Source: an uncultured Porphyromonadaceae bacterium
GTDB lineage: Bacteria > Bacteroidota > Bacteroidia > Bacteroidales > Muribaculaceae
Length of the DNA stretch: 64,000 nt
Direction: 5' to 3'
NCBI GenBank assembly: GCA_946553045.1
Contig: CAMNRO010000007.1
Coordinates: forward strand, 24,910-88,909
In this document: positions 27,343-36,075 of the stretch, piece after piece
How positions within the stretch are numbered: position 1 is the stretch's first letter
How the letters are laid out: every line of letters begins with the position of its first letter
Made by a program: the position numbers and the translations under genes
Notes under the pieces: model-generated
What the model was told of the DNA's origin: nothing
The model's database searches: none
Seen by the model: only the letters and a program-made list of their open reading frames with translations

Positions 27343-28392
27343 TCAGATGATGAGCATGGCGTCGCCGTAGCAACCGAAGCGGTAGCCTTCTTCTACAGCC
27401 GTTTTGTATGCTTTCATCACGAGTTCGTAACCTCCGAAAGCAGCTACCATCATGAGCATGGTCGAGTAGGGCATATGGAAGTTGGTGACGAGAGCGTCGG
27501 CAACAGAGAAATCATAGGGAGGGAAGATGAACTTGTTGGTCCAGCCCTCGTAGGTCTTCATGTGGCCGCCCATGCTGTCGGCAGTGGCGATGGCGCGGAG
27601 TACCGATGTGCCTACGGCGCATACGCGGTGGCCGTCGTCCTTGGTTTTGTTGACAGTGTCCACGAGTTCCTGGGTGGCATACATTTCCTCGGAATCCATG
27701 CGGTGCTTGGTGAGGTCTTCCACGTCGATTTCGCGGAATGCTCCGAGGCCGCTGTGAATGGTTACGAATGCCTTGCGGATACCTTTTATCTGGAGACGGG
27801 TAAGGAGGCTGCGCGAGAAGTGGAGACCGGCAGCCGGAGCCACTACCGCACCTTCTTTTTCGGCGAAGATACACTGGTAGTCTACGGCGTCGGAGGGCTC
27901 GGATTCGCGTCTGATGTAAGGAGGCAGTGGGGTAGTGCCGAGTGCGAAGAGAGCTTTCTTGAATTCATCGTGGGGACCGTCGTAGAGGAAGCGGAGAGTG
28001 CGGCCGCGCGACGTTGTATTGTCAATGACTTCGGCAACCATCGACTCGTCGTCGCCGAAGTAGAGTTTGTTTCCGATTCGAATTTTGCGTGCAGGCTCGA
28101 CGAGAACATCCCAGAGCTTGTTTTCGGCGTTGAGTTCGCGGAGCAGGAATACTTCTATGCGTGCGCCTGTTTTCTCTTTGTTGCCGTAGAGTAGAGCGGG
28201 GAAGACCTGTGTGTCGTTGAACACCATCACATCGCCATCGTCGAAATAGTCGATGATGTCTTTGAATATGTGGTGAGAAATTTCGCCGGTCTTGCGGTTT
28301 ACCACCATAAGACGGCATTCGTCGCGCTCGGCTACGGGATGCTCGGCTATCTGCTTGTCGGGGAGATGAAATTTAAACTGCGAAAGTTTCAT
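27343..28392 (-). CDS. queA: tRNA preQ1(34) S-adenosylmethionine ribosyltransferase-isomerase
   Basis: QueA transfers the ribosyl part of SAM to preQ1 in tRNA, making epoxyqueuosine. The 349-residue protein begins [11 protein letters not shown], has [41 protein letters not shown] and, near the end, [10 protein letters not shown], all family motifs. Length is normal. It is the last gene of the minus-strand ftsX-DUF3098-uppP-truB-queA operon. Confidence 0.96.
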   Translation of the reverse strand: MKLSQFKFHLPDKQIAEHPVAERDECRLMVVNRKTGEISHHIFKDIIDYFDDGDVMVFNDTQVFPALLYGNKEKTGARIEVFLLRELNAENKLWDVLVEPARKIRIGNKLYFGDDESMVAEVIDNTTSRGRTLRFLYDGPHDEFKKALFALGTTPLPPYIRRESEPSDAVDYQCIFAEKEGAVVAPAAGLHFSRSLLTRLQIKGIRKAFVTIHSGLGAFREIDVEDLTKHRMDSEEMYATQELVDTVNKTKDDGHRVCAVGTSVLRAIATADSMGGHMKTYEGWTNKFIFPPYDFSVADALVTNFHMPYSTMLMMVAAFGGYELVMKAYKTAVEEGYRFGCYGDAMLII

Positions 28393-28424
28393 TTTCGTGT
28401 TTTATATTGGTCGGAATGTTATAT

Positions 28425-29147
28425 TTATTGTTCGGGTGCGGGCACGATTTCGGCCTCGTTTATCAGCTTTGCTGCATCGGCTACGCTTAGACAATCGCCG
28501 ATGGCAATGTCGCCTACGCGTGTGCGGCGGAGAGCCGTAAGGTGTGCTCCGCTGTCGAGAGCCTGCCCGATGTCGCGGGCGAGCGCGCGGATATATGTGC
28601 CCTTGCTGCAGACGGTGCGAATCGTAATCTCTTCTGGCGAAAACGACAGCAGTTCGATTTCGTCGATGACAAGGGTCTTGGCTTTGAGCTGTACTTCACG
28701 GCCTTTTCTGGCGAGGTCGTAGGCACGGTGCCCGTCTACTTTGCAGGCGCTGTAGGCCGGCGGAACCTGCTCGATGGCGCCGATGAAGCGGCCGAGGACT
28801 TCGCGCACGAGTTCTTCCGTGATGTGGGCTGTAGGGTATGTGGCGTCCACTTCCGTCTCGAGGTCGAACGACGGAGTTGTGGCTCCGAGGGCGAGTGTGG
28901 CTATATACTCCTTGACACCGGCCTGCAGCTCGTCGATGCGTTTTGTGGCGCGACCGGTGCAGATTATCATTACTCCGGTGGCAAGAGGGTCGAGTGTGCC
29001 TGCATGCCCTACTTTGATTTTTTTGAGTCCGAGACGGCGCGAGAGGGCACCGCGGAGACGCTTCACGGCATCGAACGATGTCCATCCGAGCGGCTTGTCG
29101 ATGCAAAGCACTTCGCCGCCTATGAAATCCATCGGCTTAGAAAACAT
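28425..29147 (-). CDS. truB: tRNA pseudouridine(55) synthase
   Basis: TruB isomerises U55 in the T-loop of tRNAs. The 240-residue protein has KPLGWTSFDAVKR and the catalytic motif GHAGTLDPLATG (Asp about residue 53), then PPAYSACKVDG and GTYIRALARDIG. It overlaps the end of uppP by 11 bases and is followed by queA after 32 bases. It has the compact C-terminus common in Bacteroidetes. Confidence 0.96.
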   Translation of the reverse strand: MFSKPMDFIGGEVLCIDKPLGWTSFDAVKRLRGALSRRLGLKKIKVGHAGTLDPLATGVMIICTGRATKRIDELQAGVKEYIATLALGATTPSFDLETEVDATYPTAHITEELVREVLGRFIGAIEQVPPAYSACKVDGHRAYDLARKGREVQLKAKTLVIDEIELLSFSPEEITIRTVCSKGTYIRALARDIGQALDSGAHLTALRRTRVGDIAIGDCLSVADAAKLINEAEIVPAPEQ

Positions 29148-30000
29148 TGGTACCCTTGAGTATGCAGATTAGACCTACGACAAGGCAATATACCGCGAAC
29201 CACACGAGCTTGCCTTTCTTGACGATATTGAGCATCCATTTGCAGGCCAGACAGCCTACAATGAACGACGCGAGGAATCCTGCTACTATGGCGGCTACTC
29301 CGATTTCGGGAGTGGACGCTCCGGCTGCCTGGTCGATTGCCTCGACGCCAAACATTTTCTTGACGTCAAGCAACGCTTCGCCCAGAATGGGGATAATGAC
29401 CATGAGGAAAGAGAACTGGGCCACTTGCTCGCGCTTGTCGCCGATGAGTATGCCGGTGGCGATAGTCGTGCCCGAGCGCGAGAGGCCGGGAAGAACTGCG
29501 ACAGCCTGGGCACAGCCGATTACGAAGGCGTCGACAAATGTGATGTCGCGTGGCTGCGAACCCGGCGCGATAAGGCCGCGTGTCTGTGGTAGAGTGCGTG
29601 TGAAGTATGAGAATGACAGCAGAATGGCTGTCACGCAAAGGCATACACCGACCAGCGTGAGGTCCTGTCCGAAGAACGACTCGATGGTATCCTTAAAAAA
29701 TACGCCTACAATACCTATAGGAATGCATGAAACGAGGATTTTGCACACATACCAGAACTCGGCATCTCGGCGGAAGGTGAAAAACGAACGGCAAAGAGGC
29801 CAGAATTCGCGCCAGAGGATAACAATGGTGCTGAGCACTGTCGCTACATGGAGCATGACATCGAACTGCAGGCTTTCGGCGCCATTGAGGTCAAGACCGA
29901 GAATCTCGCGGAAGATTTCAAGATGGCCGGAGGAACTGATAGGGAGATACTCGGCAAGGCCTTGCACTATGCCGAGTATTAATGCGTCTAAAATATCCAT
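29137..30000 (-). CDS. uppP: Undecaprenyl-diphosphate phosphatase
   Basis: UppP (BacA) dephosphorylates undecaprenyl pyrophosphate, recycling the lipid carrier for peptidoglycan and surface polysaccharides. The 287-residue membrane protein has the two active-site motifs LAEYLPISSSGHLEI (with the catalytic Glu and Ser) and PGLSRSGTTIATGI (with the Arg), plus about eight hydrophobic helices. It begins 12 bases after the DUF3098 stop. Confidence 0.95.
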   Translation of the reverse strand: MDILDALILGIVQGLAEYLPISSSGHLEIFREILGLDLNGAESLQFDVMLHVATVLSTIVILWREFWPLCRSFFTFRRDAEFWYVCKILVSCIPIGIVGVFFKDTIESFFGQDLTLVGVCLCVTAILLSFSYFTRTLPQTRGLIAPGSQPRDITFVDAFVIGCAQAVAVLPGLSRSGTTIATGILIGDKREQVAQFSFLMVIIPILGEALLDVKKMFGVEAIDQAAGASTPEIGVAAIVAGFLASFIVGCLACKWMLNIVKKGKLVWFAVYCLVVGLICILKGTNVF

Positions 30001-30012
30001 TCAGATAGGAAC

Positions 30013-30294
30013 TTATTTCTTACGGGAGAGGTGTTTGGGGTCTATGATTATGGCTGCTGCCATTGCAACGAAGCCAATGAAGGCGATACAGGGACCTACC
30101 ACAATACGGCGGGTGCTGAAAATATCGGGGTTGAAACTGTCGGCTGTCGAGCTTCCGCCGAGCATGAGGATGAAACCGAGCACGATGAGGACGCCGGCGG
30201 CTGCCATTGCCATGAAATTGGCTTTCTGCAGCGGCATGTGAGCGCGGCTTTCTATGCCTTTGGGAGTGGTTTCTGATGTGGAAATATTGTTCAT
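30013..30294 (-). CDS. DUF3098 small membrane protein
   Basis: The 93-residue protein has two membrane helices (about residues 29-46 and 67-86) separated by a loop containing NPDIFSTRRIVVGP, the core of DUF3098. The family is found mainly in Bacteroidetes between ftsX and uppP, as here, one base after the ftsX stop. The context suggests a role with FtsX or cell-wall metabolism, but the function is unknown. Confidence 0.88.
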   Translation of the reverse strand: MNNISTSETTPKGIESRAHMPLQKANFMAMAAAGVLIVLGFILMLGGSSTADSFNPDIFSTRRIVVGPCIAFIGFVAMAAAIIIDPKHLSRKK

Positions 30295-30295
30295 C

Positions 30296-31174
30296 TTATT
30301 TTAAGAAAAGATCTTCGTATGAGGAATTCAGATGTCTGTTGATTGCGAACGCCGCTGTGAGGGCGCATAAAGCCGTGCCGATTGCAAGCAGGCCAAGAAA
30401 TAATATTGCCATCTCAACCCAGGGAAGCGAAGCGTCCACTATGGGGTCGAATGTCGCGGCATAGATTTTCATGAATGCCAGCAATGTCGACGCTATTACT
30501 CCGGCTACAAGGCCGTTGAGAGCGGCCGAACGCACGAAAGGAGCGCGGATAAAGCCTCGGGTGGCTCCGACGAGCTTCATAGTGTGGATTGTATTTCGGC
30601 GGCTGTATATCGACAGGCTTACCGTGTTGTTTATCAAAGCTATCGCAACCATCAGCAATGCGGCTGCGCCGATAAGGGCGAATGTGCCTGTGCGGCGGAG
30701 TGCCTTGTCGACACCTTCGATGACTGCATTTTCACTGACAATTTCGCCAACCCCTTCAATCGATTCGAAATAGGCCGTGATGGCCGCCACGCTGTCGGGC
30801 GCCGTCGCTCCGGCTTCAAGATTTACATTGAATTCCGGGAAGAAGGGATTTTCATCGACATCGTCCGAAAGGCTCTCTCCGAGAAATTTGCTTTCTTCGG
30901 CCAGAATGGAGTCGGCGCTGAGAAATTCGGCGCTCGCCACCGCAGGATGCGATTCGAGAGCCGTGGCGATGGCTCGTATATTATCGTCTGAGCAATCGCG
31001 CTCGAGTTTTACCACGAAACCGACATTACGGCGCACCTCGCCGGCTATGCCGTTTCCAATCAATCCGGCCATGGCGCCGATACCAAGCAGCAATAGCACA
31101 AGACACACGCTGATCATAGAAGTGAAACGTGAGCCGAGGGTCGAAATACGTCGCGATGTCTTATTGTGCGCCAT
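30296..31174 (-). CDS. ftsX: Cell division protein FtsX
   Basis: FtsX is the membrane part of the FtsEX complex, which activates cell-wall hydrolases at the septum. The 292-residue protein has one N-terminal helix (about 20-40), a periplasmic loop with FVVKLERDCSD and FFPEFNVNL, and three C-terminal helices around NNTVSLSIYSRR, MKLVGATRGFIRAPF, the FtsX permease signature. I start at ATG 31174 (MAHNKTSRR) rather than nine codons upstream, since this matches the usual short cytoplasmic N-terminus. ftsE is not adjacent. It is the first gene of the operon. Confidence 0.92.
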   Translation of the reverse strand: MAHNKTSRRISTLGSRFTSMISVCLVLLLLGIGAMAGLIGNGIAGEVRRNVGFVVKLERDCSDDNIRAIATALESHPAVASAEFLSADSILAEESKFLGESLSDDVDENPFFPEFNVNLEAGATAPDSVAAITAYFESIEGVGEIVSENAVIEGVDKALRRTGTFALIGAAALLMVAIALINNTVSLSIYSRRNTIHTMKLVGATRGFIRAPFVRSAALNGLVAGVIASTLLAFMKIYAATFDPIVDASLPWVEMAILFLGLLAIGTALCALTAAFAINRHLNSSYEDLFLK

Positions 31175-31214
31175 TGAAAACTTGTAGTTTGTGCATACCA
31201 AGCCTAAAATCGTG

Positions 31215-31245
31215 CAAAATTACTAAATTTCGCCGTCACTCCCAA
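31215..31245 (-). promoter_or_regulatory. Probable ftsX operon promoter
   Basis: On the minus strand TAATTTTG (31222-31215) fits TAnnTTTG, with TTGG (31245-31242), one base off TTTG, 19 bases upstream. The leader would be about 35 bases. Confidence 0.5.
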
Positions 31246-31269
31246 TCTTTTACCCGAAAAACTTCATAA

Positions 31270-31298
31270 AAAAACTTCGGGGAGTGCCCGAAGTTTTT
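31270..31298 (-). terminator. Terminator of the YjbH-like cluster
   Basis: A perfect 12-base-pair stem (31270-31281 with 31287-31298) and 5-base loop, ending in a T-run on the minus strand. It separates the three-gene cluster from ftsX. Confidence 0.92.
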
Positions 31299-31333
31299 GT
31301 GAAAGATGTTTTTTGCAGTTATGAGACACCCTC

Positions 31334-32515
31334 TTAGATATTGCCGCCGTCGCCGCCGTTGTGGTCAACGCTGAAAGGTGTAACGACGATATTCACGTTG
31401 CCGTAGCCTGTGCCTTTCACGGCTGTGTTGCCCGACGATACGACGATGGCATTGGAGGCCTGGGTGCCGTTGAGGCGTACGCCTTGTCCGACTTCGAGAG
31501 TGACGTTGAGAGGATATTCTCCCTGTATTTCGGTGACTTTTGCACCGAAGCGGCGTGCGAGGTATTCTATGAGAAGACCTTCGAGTTTGTTGTTTGCATT
31601 TGTATGAATCTGTGTGCCGCTCTTATATGTGTATGAAGCCGATTCAACACGCATGCTGCTCCGGCCATCGCGGTTGTCGAATACGGGGGTAGAGAAGACA
31701 ATCGCTTCGTTGGAGGAAGTGCTTGCTACAGATACGGGGAGGAAAATGCCGTAAGAGGTGAATTTTGTAGCTTTTATGACAACATTGCCTGCAGCGTCGA
31801 TATCGGCATCGATGTTCTTCCAGCTGTCAGTGTCAGCGTCGTATTCTTTGACAGTCACAGCAGCCACTACAGAGGCGTCGAGTGCGAATGTGAGATTGAC
31901 AGGAGTTGTCAGCACCAGGTTTTCGTCGGAGCAGGAGATTGTGGCACCGATGAGAAGAGTGCTTTCGGTTGCTCGGGATATGGCGGCTGATGTTTCGGAA
32001 TAGATGGGTGTGATGCTGATTGTGGTATTGTCGGGAACGGTGTTGGCAGGCACTTCAACCTTGATATTTACCGAGCCTTCTTCGTTGTTGGGAATGTTTT
32101 CGGATTCAACATCGCCGGCTGCGTTTACGGTAGCGTCGGCAATGACAAGGGTTTGGGTTATTTTTCGGTTGAGAGCCACGCTCCAGAGGCGGTTCTGGCG
32201 GTCGACAAGAGTAAAGTCAACTGTAGCTGATACTGGAATCATTCCGTCGGCGCTTGCTGTGACCTCGTAGCTGCCCTGTGCTACACCCGAGATTGTGTAA
32301 ACACCCTTGGCATCTGTCACGGCAGAGTAGCTGTCTAATTTGATGGAAGCACCCTTGACAGGATTTCCGCTCATGTCGGTGATAACACCGGAAAGAGTGT
32401 TGGGCGATGCCTTCACAACAGGCGGCAGAATTACTTCGCGATTGTCGTGGTGATGGCATGACACCGCAGCCATACAAAGGAACAGCATTGTTCCGTACAT
32501 TAGAAATTTCTTCAT
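31334..32515 (-). CDS. Lipoprotein with carboxypeptidase-regulatory-like domain
   Basis: The 393-residue protein has a signal with lipobox AAVSC (Cys20) followed by a His-rich stretch. Residues about 40-115 (LSGVITDMSGNPVKGA, then VTDAKGVYTI and GSYEVTASADG) form a carboxypeptidase-regulatory-like beta-sandwich; the middle (about 140-260) resembles a ZU5-like or similar beta domain, with PANTVPDNTTISI and PVNLTFAL. The C-terminal 130 residues are not recognised and end in a Gly/Asp-rich tail. It is likely at the outer membrane. It lies 36 bases after the second YjbH-like gene on the same strand, so the three are probably one transcript. Confidence 0.75.
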   Translation of the reverse strand: MKKFLMYGTMLFLCMAAVSCHHHDNREVILPPVVKASPNTLSGVITDMSGNPVKGASIKLDSYSAVTDAKGVYTISGVAQGSYEVTASADGMIPVSATVDFTLVDRQNRLWSVALNRKITQTLVIADATVNAAGDVESENIPNNEEGSVNIKVEVPANTVPDNTTISITPIYSETSAAISRATESTLLIGATISCSDENLVLTTPVNLTFALDASVVAAVTVKEYDADTDSWKNIDADIDAAGNVVIKATKFTSYGIFLPVSVASTSSNEAIVFSTPVFDNRDGRSSMRVESASYTYKSGTQIHTNANNKLEGLLIEYLARRFGAKVTEIQGEYPLNVTLEVGQGVRLNGTQASNAIVVSSGNTAVKGTGYGNVNIVVTPFSVDHNGGDGGNI

Positions 32516-32551
32516 ATTAAAACTTGTTTAGGTTATTGTTTAGAAAGATTT

Positions 32552-33343
32552 TTACAGCAGATTGATTCTGAACGCTACGCCGCCTGTCGGATACCGGCAG
32601 TTTACAAGCGCGGCCTGAATGAAGAAATGCTTCCACAGCAGGCAGTCGGCTCCCAGATTGAACTCGTTGGCTGTCCATTCGCCGATGACGCGCAGAGGCC
32701 GGAACCATTTCGGATTCCATGTCGCGCCGGCGATAAGCCCCTGCCATCTCTTGCCGTACGACACGGGAACATAGCGGTAGCCCAGTGTCAGGCCTATATC
32801 GTGGTCTTTCGGCAGGAAATGCTTGGTCGCAACGATATAATAGTTGCAGAAGTATCCGGCTCCGCTTCCGCCGTCGTTGCGGATTTTGCCGGGCGACCCG
32901 AGAAAATCGTTTGAGCCTATGGATATTGCCGGGTGATACTTTCCTTCTTTAAGCGGATTCACTTTTATCGAAAAGTAGCGGTCCTTGTGATTGAATTTTG
33001 GCGAGGATATGGCTTCGGTTTCGGGATTTACCAGAGTCGTCTTCAGCAGTGTGAATGTATAGCCTATTTCAAGCCAGCTGAATGGAGTCAATGAGAGCGA
33101 AAAACCGAATGTATCGTATTTTTTGCCGTCGTAATAGAAGCCGTGGCCTTTGTCGTCGGACGGCGTGAGATGGCTGTTGATGTAATAGCCTGCAATGACG
33201 GCTTCTCCGGCCGCATTCATGTCGGCCGACGGATTCTTGATGAGACCCGACATGCCGGTGGATATCTGTGCCCGACATTCGATAGGGCACAATAATAGCG
33301 TGAAAGCCAAGGCGCAGAGAACCGAATGAATATAGCTATTCAT
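32552..33343 (-). CDS. YjbH-like outer-membrane protein, matches the N-terminal half of YjbH
   Basis: The 263-residue protein has a signal peptide (cleavage near CRAQ, about residue 26) and begins GMSGLIKNPSADM, the start typical of YjbH-domain proteins. It continues with PFSWLEIGYTF, a KDRYFSIKVNP strand, PAISIGSNDF and NYYIVATKHF, which match in order the first half of E. coli YjbH as I recall it. A beta-barrel in the outer membrane is expected. YjbH belongs to the yjbEFGH operon for exopolysaccharide export. The start overlaps the stop of the upstream gene by ATGA. The second half of YjbH appears to be encoded by that upstream gene. Confidence 0.7.
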   Translation of the reverse strand: MNSYIHSVLCALAFTLLLCPIECRAQISTGMSGLIKNPSADMNAAGEAVIAGYYINSHLTPSDDKGHGFYYDGKKYDTFGFSLSLTPFSWLEIGYTFTLLKTTLVNPETEAISSPKFNHKDRYFSIKVNPLKEGKYHPAISIGSNDFLGSPGKIRNDGGSGAGYFCNYYIVATKHFLPKDHDIGLTLGYRYVPVSYGKRWQGLIAGATWNPKWFRPLRVIGEWTANEFNLGADCLLWKHFFIQAALVNCRYPTGGVAFRINLL

Positions 33344-34251
33344 TTTCGTTCCTCCTTTTTTTCGGTGTCTTCATATTTGAAATCGGCCTCCATGAGGTCT
33401 GTTCCCCAGGGTATGAGGTCTCTGTCGAACCAGCCGGTGCGTTCGTTTTCTTCGGCATCGGTGTGGTATTTGCGCAAGCCCCGGTATCCGGCTTCGACAT
33501 TATAGACCAGTCGGAAGTTGTCGGCCGGCCGGATATTCACTTTCCTGTGTTTCCGTTTATAGGGAGGAAGCATGATTACCACCTTGAAACCTGCATTTTC
33601 CTTGCATATGTCGCTGTAGGAAGCGAAAACCCCTACACTTGCATGTCTGAAATGTCTGAAAGCCTCGAATTCAGCACCATAATCGCCAAAAAGATAGCGG
33701 CCTCCGCGTAGGGAGAATTGGGTGTTCCACCGCGATAGATAGAATTCAGGACCGGCCATGAAAGTGACCTTTTTCATGGTGCTCATATCCCAGCCCGACG
33801 CCATCGAGAGGTAGCCGGTGACGCCTATTTCGGCAGTAGCGGCAAGCCACGGATTGATGACATACATGTTTTTGATATCTATGCCGTAGCTTTCGGCAGT
33901 AAAGATGCCTCCGCTCACTTTCATTTTCCAGCGATTGCTCACGGCGAACTGCCGCGATAACGACGCAACTCTTATTCTGACATTCTTATAATAGTCGCCA
34001 TACTGGTTGATGACAGGCACATAGAGCTGGGCGCATATATCCCATCGGCGCGCCGGCTTCCACCGCACTCCGGGAGTGAGGTTCACGAGGACGTCGTAGA
34101 CACGGTTATTCCAGTATATATCTCTGAAATTGAAATCGACACCCATGAAAATATCGACGCTTCCGCCAGCGATTTTGTCTTTGGCGGAAACATCTGCTGA
34201 AAGCAGGGATGCTGTCATAGACAGAATCATTGACACAATCAAGCGTTTCAT
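33340..34251 (-). CDS. YjbH-like outer-membrane protein, matches the C-terminal half of YjbH
   Basis: The 303-residue protein has a signal peptide (cleavage near VSAKD, residue about 24). Residues about 180-225 (FYLSRWNTQFSLRGGRYLFGD begins the stretch, then YGAEFEAFRHF and VGVFASYSD) resemble the GRYLAGD-type segment and following strands of the C-terminal half of YjbH. The N-terminal part has alternating hydrophobic strands, consistent with a beta-barrel. It lacks the GLI-NPSA start that the downstream partner has. The gene is first in the cluster and overlaps the next by 4 bases. Assignment is by eye and should be checked with a profile search. Confidence 0.6.
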   Translation of the reverse strand: MKRLIVSMILSMTASLLSADVSAKDKIAGGSVDIFMGVDFNFRDIYWNNRVYDVLVNLTPGVRWKPARRWDICAQLYVPVINQYGDYYKNVRIRVASLSRQFAVSNRWKMKVSGGIFTAESYGIDIKNMYVINPWLAATAEIGVTGYLSMASGWDMSTMKKVTFMAGPEFYLSRWNTQFSLRGGRYLFGDYGAEFEAFRHFRHASVGVFASYSDICKENAGFKVVIMLPPYKRKHRKVNIRPADNFRLVYNVEAGYRGLRKYHTDAEENERTGWFDRDLIPWGTDLMEADFKYEDTEKKEERK

Positions 34252-34379
34252 TTATAGAATGTCTGCATTAAGATATTGTACCTTGAATTAGGACAGCTTT
34301 TAATATAATCGACACAGGCCTGAACGTGGCAAGGCCTGGCACATACTACCGTATCTTATGTGTGAGCGCAATTTTTTTG

Positions 34380-34387
34380 CAAAATTA
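34380..34387 (-). promoter_or_regulatory. Probable -7 element of the YjbH-like cluster
   Basis: TAATTTTG on the minus strand, about 130 bases before the first gene. The 276-base gap 34252-34527 otherwise holds the leader, AT-rich sequence and the terminator at 34474-34509; no gene is seen. Confidence 0.4.
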
Positions 34388-34473
34388 TATAAAAAACTAC
34401 CCCCGCCGACAATATGTATATTGCCAAAATGCAACACAAATGCGCTATAAATAAACCATATAATTAGGTAATA

Positions 34474-34509
34474 AAAAACGGCACGACCGAAGATGGCCGT
34501 GCCGTTTTT
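34474..34509 (-). terminator. Terminator of the GH43-GH51-GH51 operon
   Basis: AAAAACGGCAC (34474-34484) pairs with GTGCCGTTTTT (34499-34509), with an inner GC-rich extension. On the minus strand it ends in a T-run, 19 bases after the GH51 stop. Confidence 0.93.
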
Positions 34510-34527
34510 GGAGAATTAAGTTTATTA

Positions 34528-36066
34528 TTATTCGAGGGTGAGGGTGACTATTGATTTTGCGGGGAGGGAAAGCGAGAGTGTGCCTTTGGCAACTTTGGCG
34601 CCTTTAAAGGGCTTGAGTGTCACTTTCTCGGCCTCGCCGAAGTTGTTGTAATCGCGAATGTCGTTGGCTGTAAGGACTTCGGCATTGGCAATCTTGCGGG
34701 CTTTGAGGCTTTCGAGGGGAATGTTGATGTCGAAATTCTCGACAAGGTCGGTGTTGGTGAGCGATATTGTCACTTTGCCGTCCTTTTCAGACGCTGTAGC
34801 GCTGATGACTGGCACGAAGCGGTTGTCGCGCACTTTGCGTGCCGGAGTGTCGATATCGAGAGGAATGTATGTGGCGTCCTGGTGAGGGACATACATTTTG
34901 AATACGTAGTAGGTCGGGGTGAGCACCATCTGGTCGTCCTTGGTGAGCACCATGGCCTGGAGCACGTTGGCAATCTGAGCGATATTTGTCATCTTCACGC
35001 GGTCGGTAAGGCCGTGGAAGATGTTGAGCGACAGAGCCGCTACCATGGCGTCGCGCATGGTATTCTGCTGGTAGAGGTGACCCTTGATTGTGCCGGGTTC
35101 CTCATCCCACCATGTGCCCCATTCGTCGACCATCAGGCCTACGCGCTTTTTGGGATCGTATTTGTCCATGATTGCCATGTGCTTTTCCACAACCGGGCCT
35201 ATTTCGAGGCACTTGCCGAGAGTCCAGTAATAGTCTTCGTCGGTGTAGTCGGTGGCAGAGCCTTTCGAGCCTGTCCAGCCGGGCACGGTGTAATAGTGGA
35301 GCGATATGCCGTTCATGTGACCTCCGGCTTTCTTCATCATCACTTCGGTCCAATTATAGTCGTAGTCGCTGGCGCCGGAAGCGATTTTGTAGAGTCGGTT
35401 TTTGCCGAAGTTGCGGCAGTATGTCTGATACCGGCGATACACGTCGGCATAATATTCGGGTGTGAACGAGCCGCCGCAACCCCAGCTTTCGTTGCCTACT
35501 CCGAGGTATTTGAGGTGCCACGGTTTCTCGCGGCCGTTGAGCTTGCGGAGCTGTGCCTGCGGGCCGTCTTCGGCGGTGATATATTCTACCCATTCGGCGA
35601 GTTCTTCTACGGTGCCGCTGCCTACATTGCCGCTCAGATAGGGCTCGATGTCGAGGAGCTCGCATAGGTTGAAGAATTCGTGGGTGCCGAAGCTGTTGTC
35701 TTCGACAGTACCACCCCAGTTGTTGTTTACCATTCGCGGACGGTTTTCGCGGGGGCCGATGCCGTCGGTCCAGTGGTATTCGTCGGCGAAACAGCCGCCG
35801 GGCCAGCGGAGTACGGGGATATGCAGTTCGCGGAATGCACCGAGCACATCGTTACGGTAGCCCTGGGTGTTGGGTATCGACGAATCTTCGCCTACCCATA
35901 TGCCTCCGTAGATGCATGTGCCGAGGTGTTCGGCAAACTGGCCGTAGATTTCCTTGTTGATTTTAGGGGCTGTCGCTGTGGGCTTCGGCTCGATTGTCAC
36001 GGTCTGGGCTGCGAAAGCCGAGGCTGTGCCGAGCAGCGCGGCGATAGTCAGATTTATAAGTTTCAT
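34528..36066 (-). CDS. GH51 alpha-L-arabinofuranosidase, 512 residues
   Basis: The enzyme releases terminal arabinofuranose by a retaining mechanism. It has a signal peptide ending near AFAAQ (about residue 20) and the GH51 (beta/alpha)8 barrel: [24 protein letters not shown], the acid/base Glu193 in GNESWGCGG and the nucleophile Glu315 in VDEWGTWW, then a C-terminal beta-sandwich from about residue 400. The length matches bacterial AbfA-type enzymes. It follows the other GH51 gene by 9 bases, as the last gene of the operon. The location is probably periplasmic, since there is no lipobox, so it would act on imported arabino-oligosaccharides. Confidence 0.95.
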   Translation of the reverse strand: MKLINLTIAALLGTASAFAAQTVTIEPKPTATAPKINKEIYGQFAEHLGTCIYGGIWVGEDSSIPNTQGYRNDVLGAFRELHIPVLRWPGGCFADEYHWTDGIGPRENRPRMVNNNWGGTVEDNSFGTHEFFNLCELLDIEPYLSGNVGSGTVEELAEWVEYITAEDGPQAQLRKLNGREKPWHLKYLGVGNESWGCGGSFTPEYYADVYRRYQTYCRNFGKNRLYKIASGASDYDYNWTEVMMKKAGGHMNGISLHYYTVPGWTGSKGSATDYTDEDYYWTLGKCLEIGPVVEKHMAIMDKYDPKKRVGLMVDEWGTWWDEEPGTIKGHLYQQNTMRDAMVAALSLNIFHGLTDRVKMTNIAQIANVLQAMVLTKDDQMVLTPTYYVFKMYVPHQDATYIPLDIDTPARKVRDNRFVPVISATASEKDGKVTISLTNTDLVENFDINIPLESLKARKIANAEVLTANDIRDYNNFGEAEKVTLKPFKGAKVAKGTLSLSLPAKSIVTLTLE

Positions 36067-36075
36067 AGAAGTAGA

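Noticed and set aside
33340..33343. The junction of the two YjbH-like genes as a frameshift in one gene
   Set aside because: The upstream gene holds the C-terminal half and the downstream gene the N-terminal half, each with its own signal peptide, so no single frameshift could restore one protein.
34321..34345. Imperfect palindrome around GGCAAGGCCTGGC in the leader of the YjbH-like cluster
   Set aside because: Several mismatches and no second copy; not better than chance.
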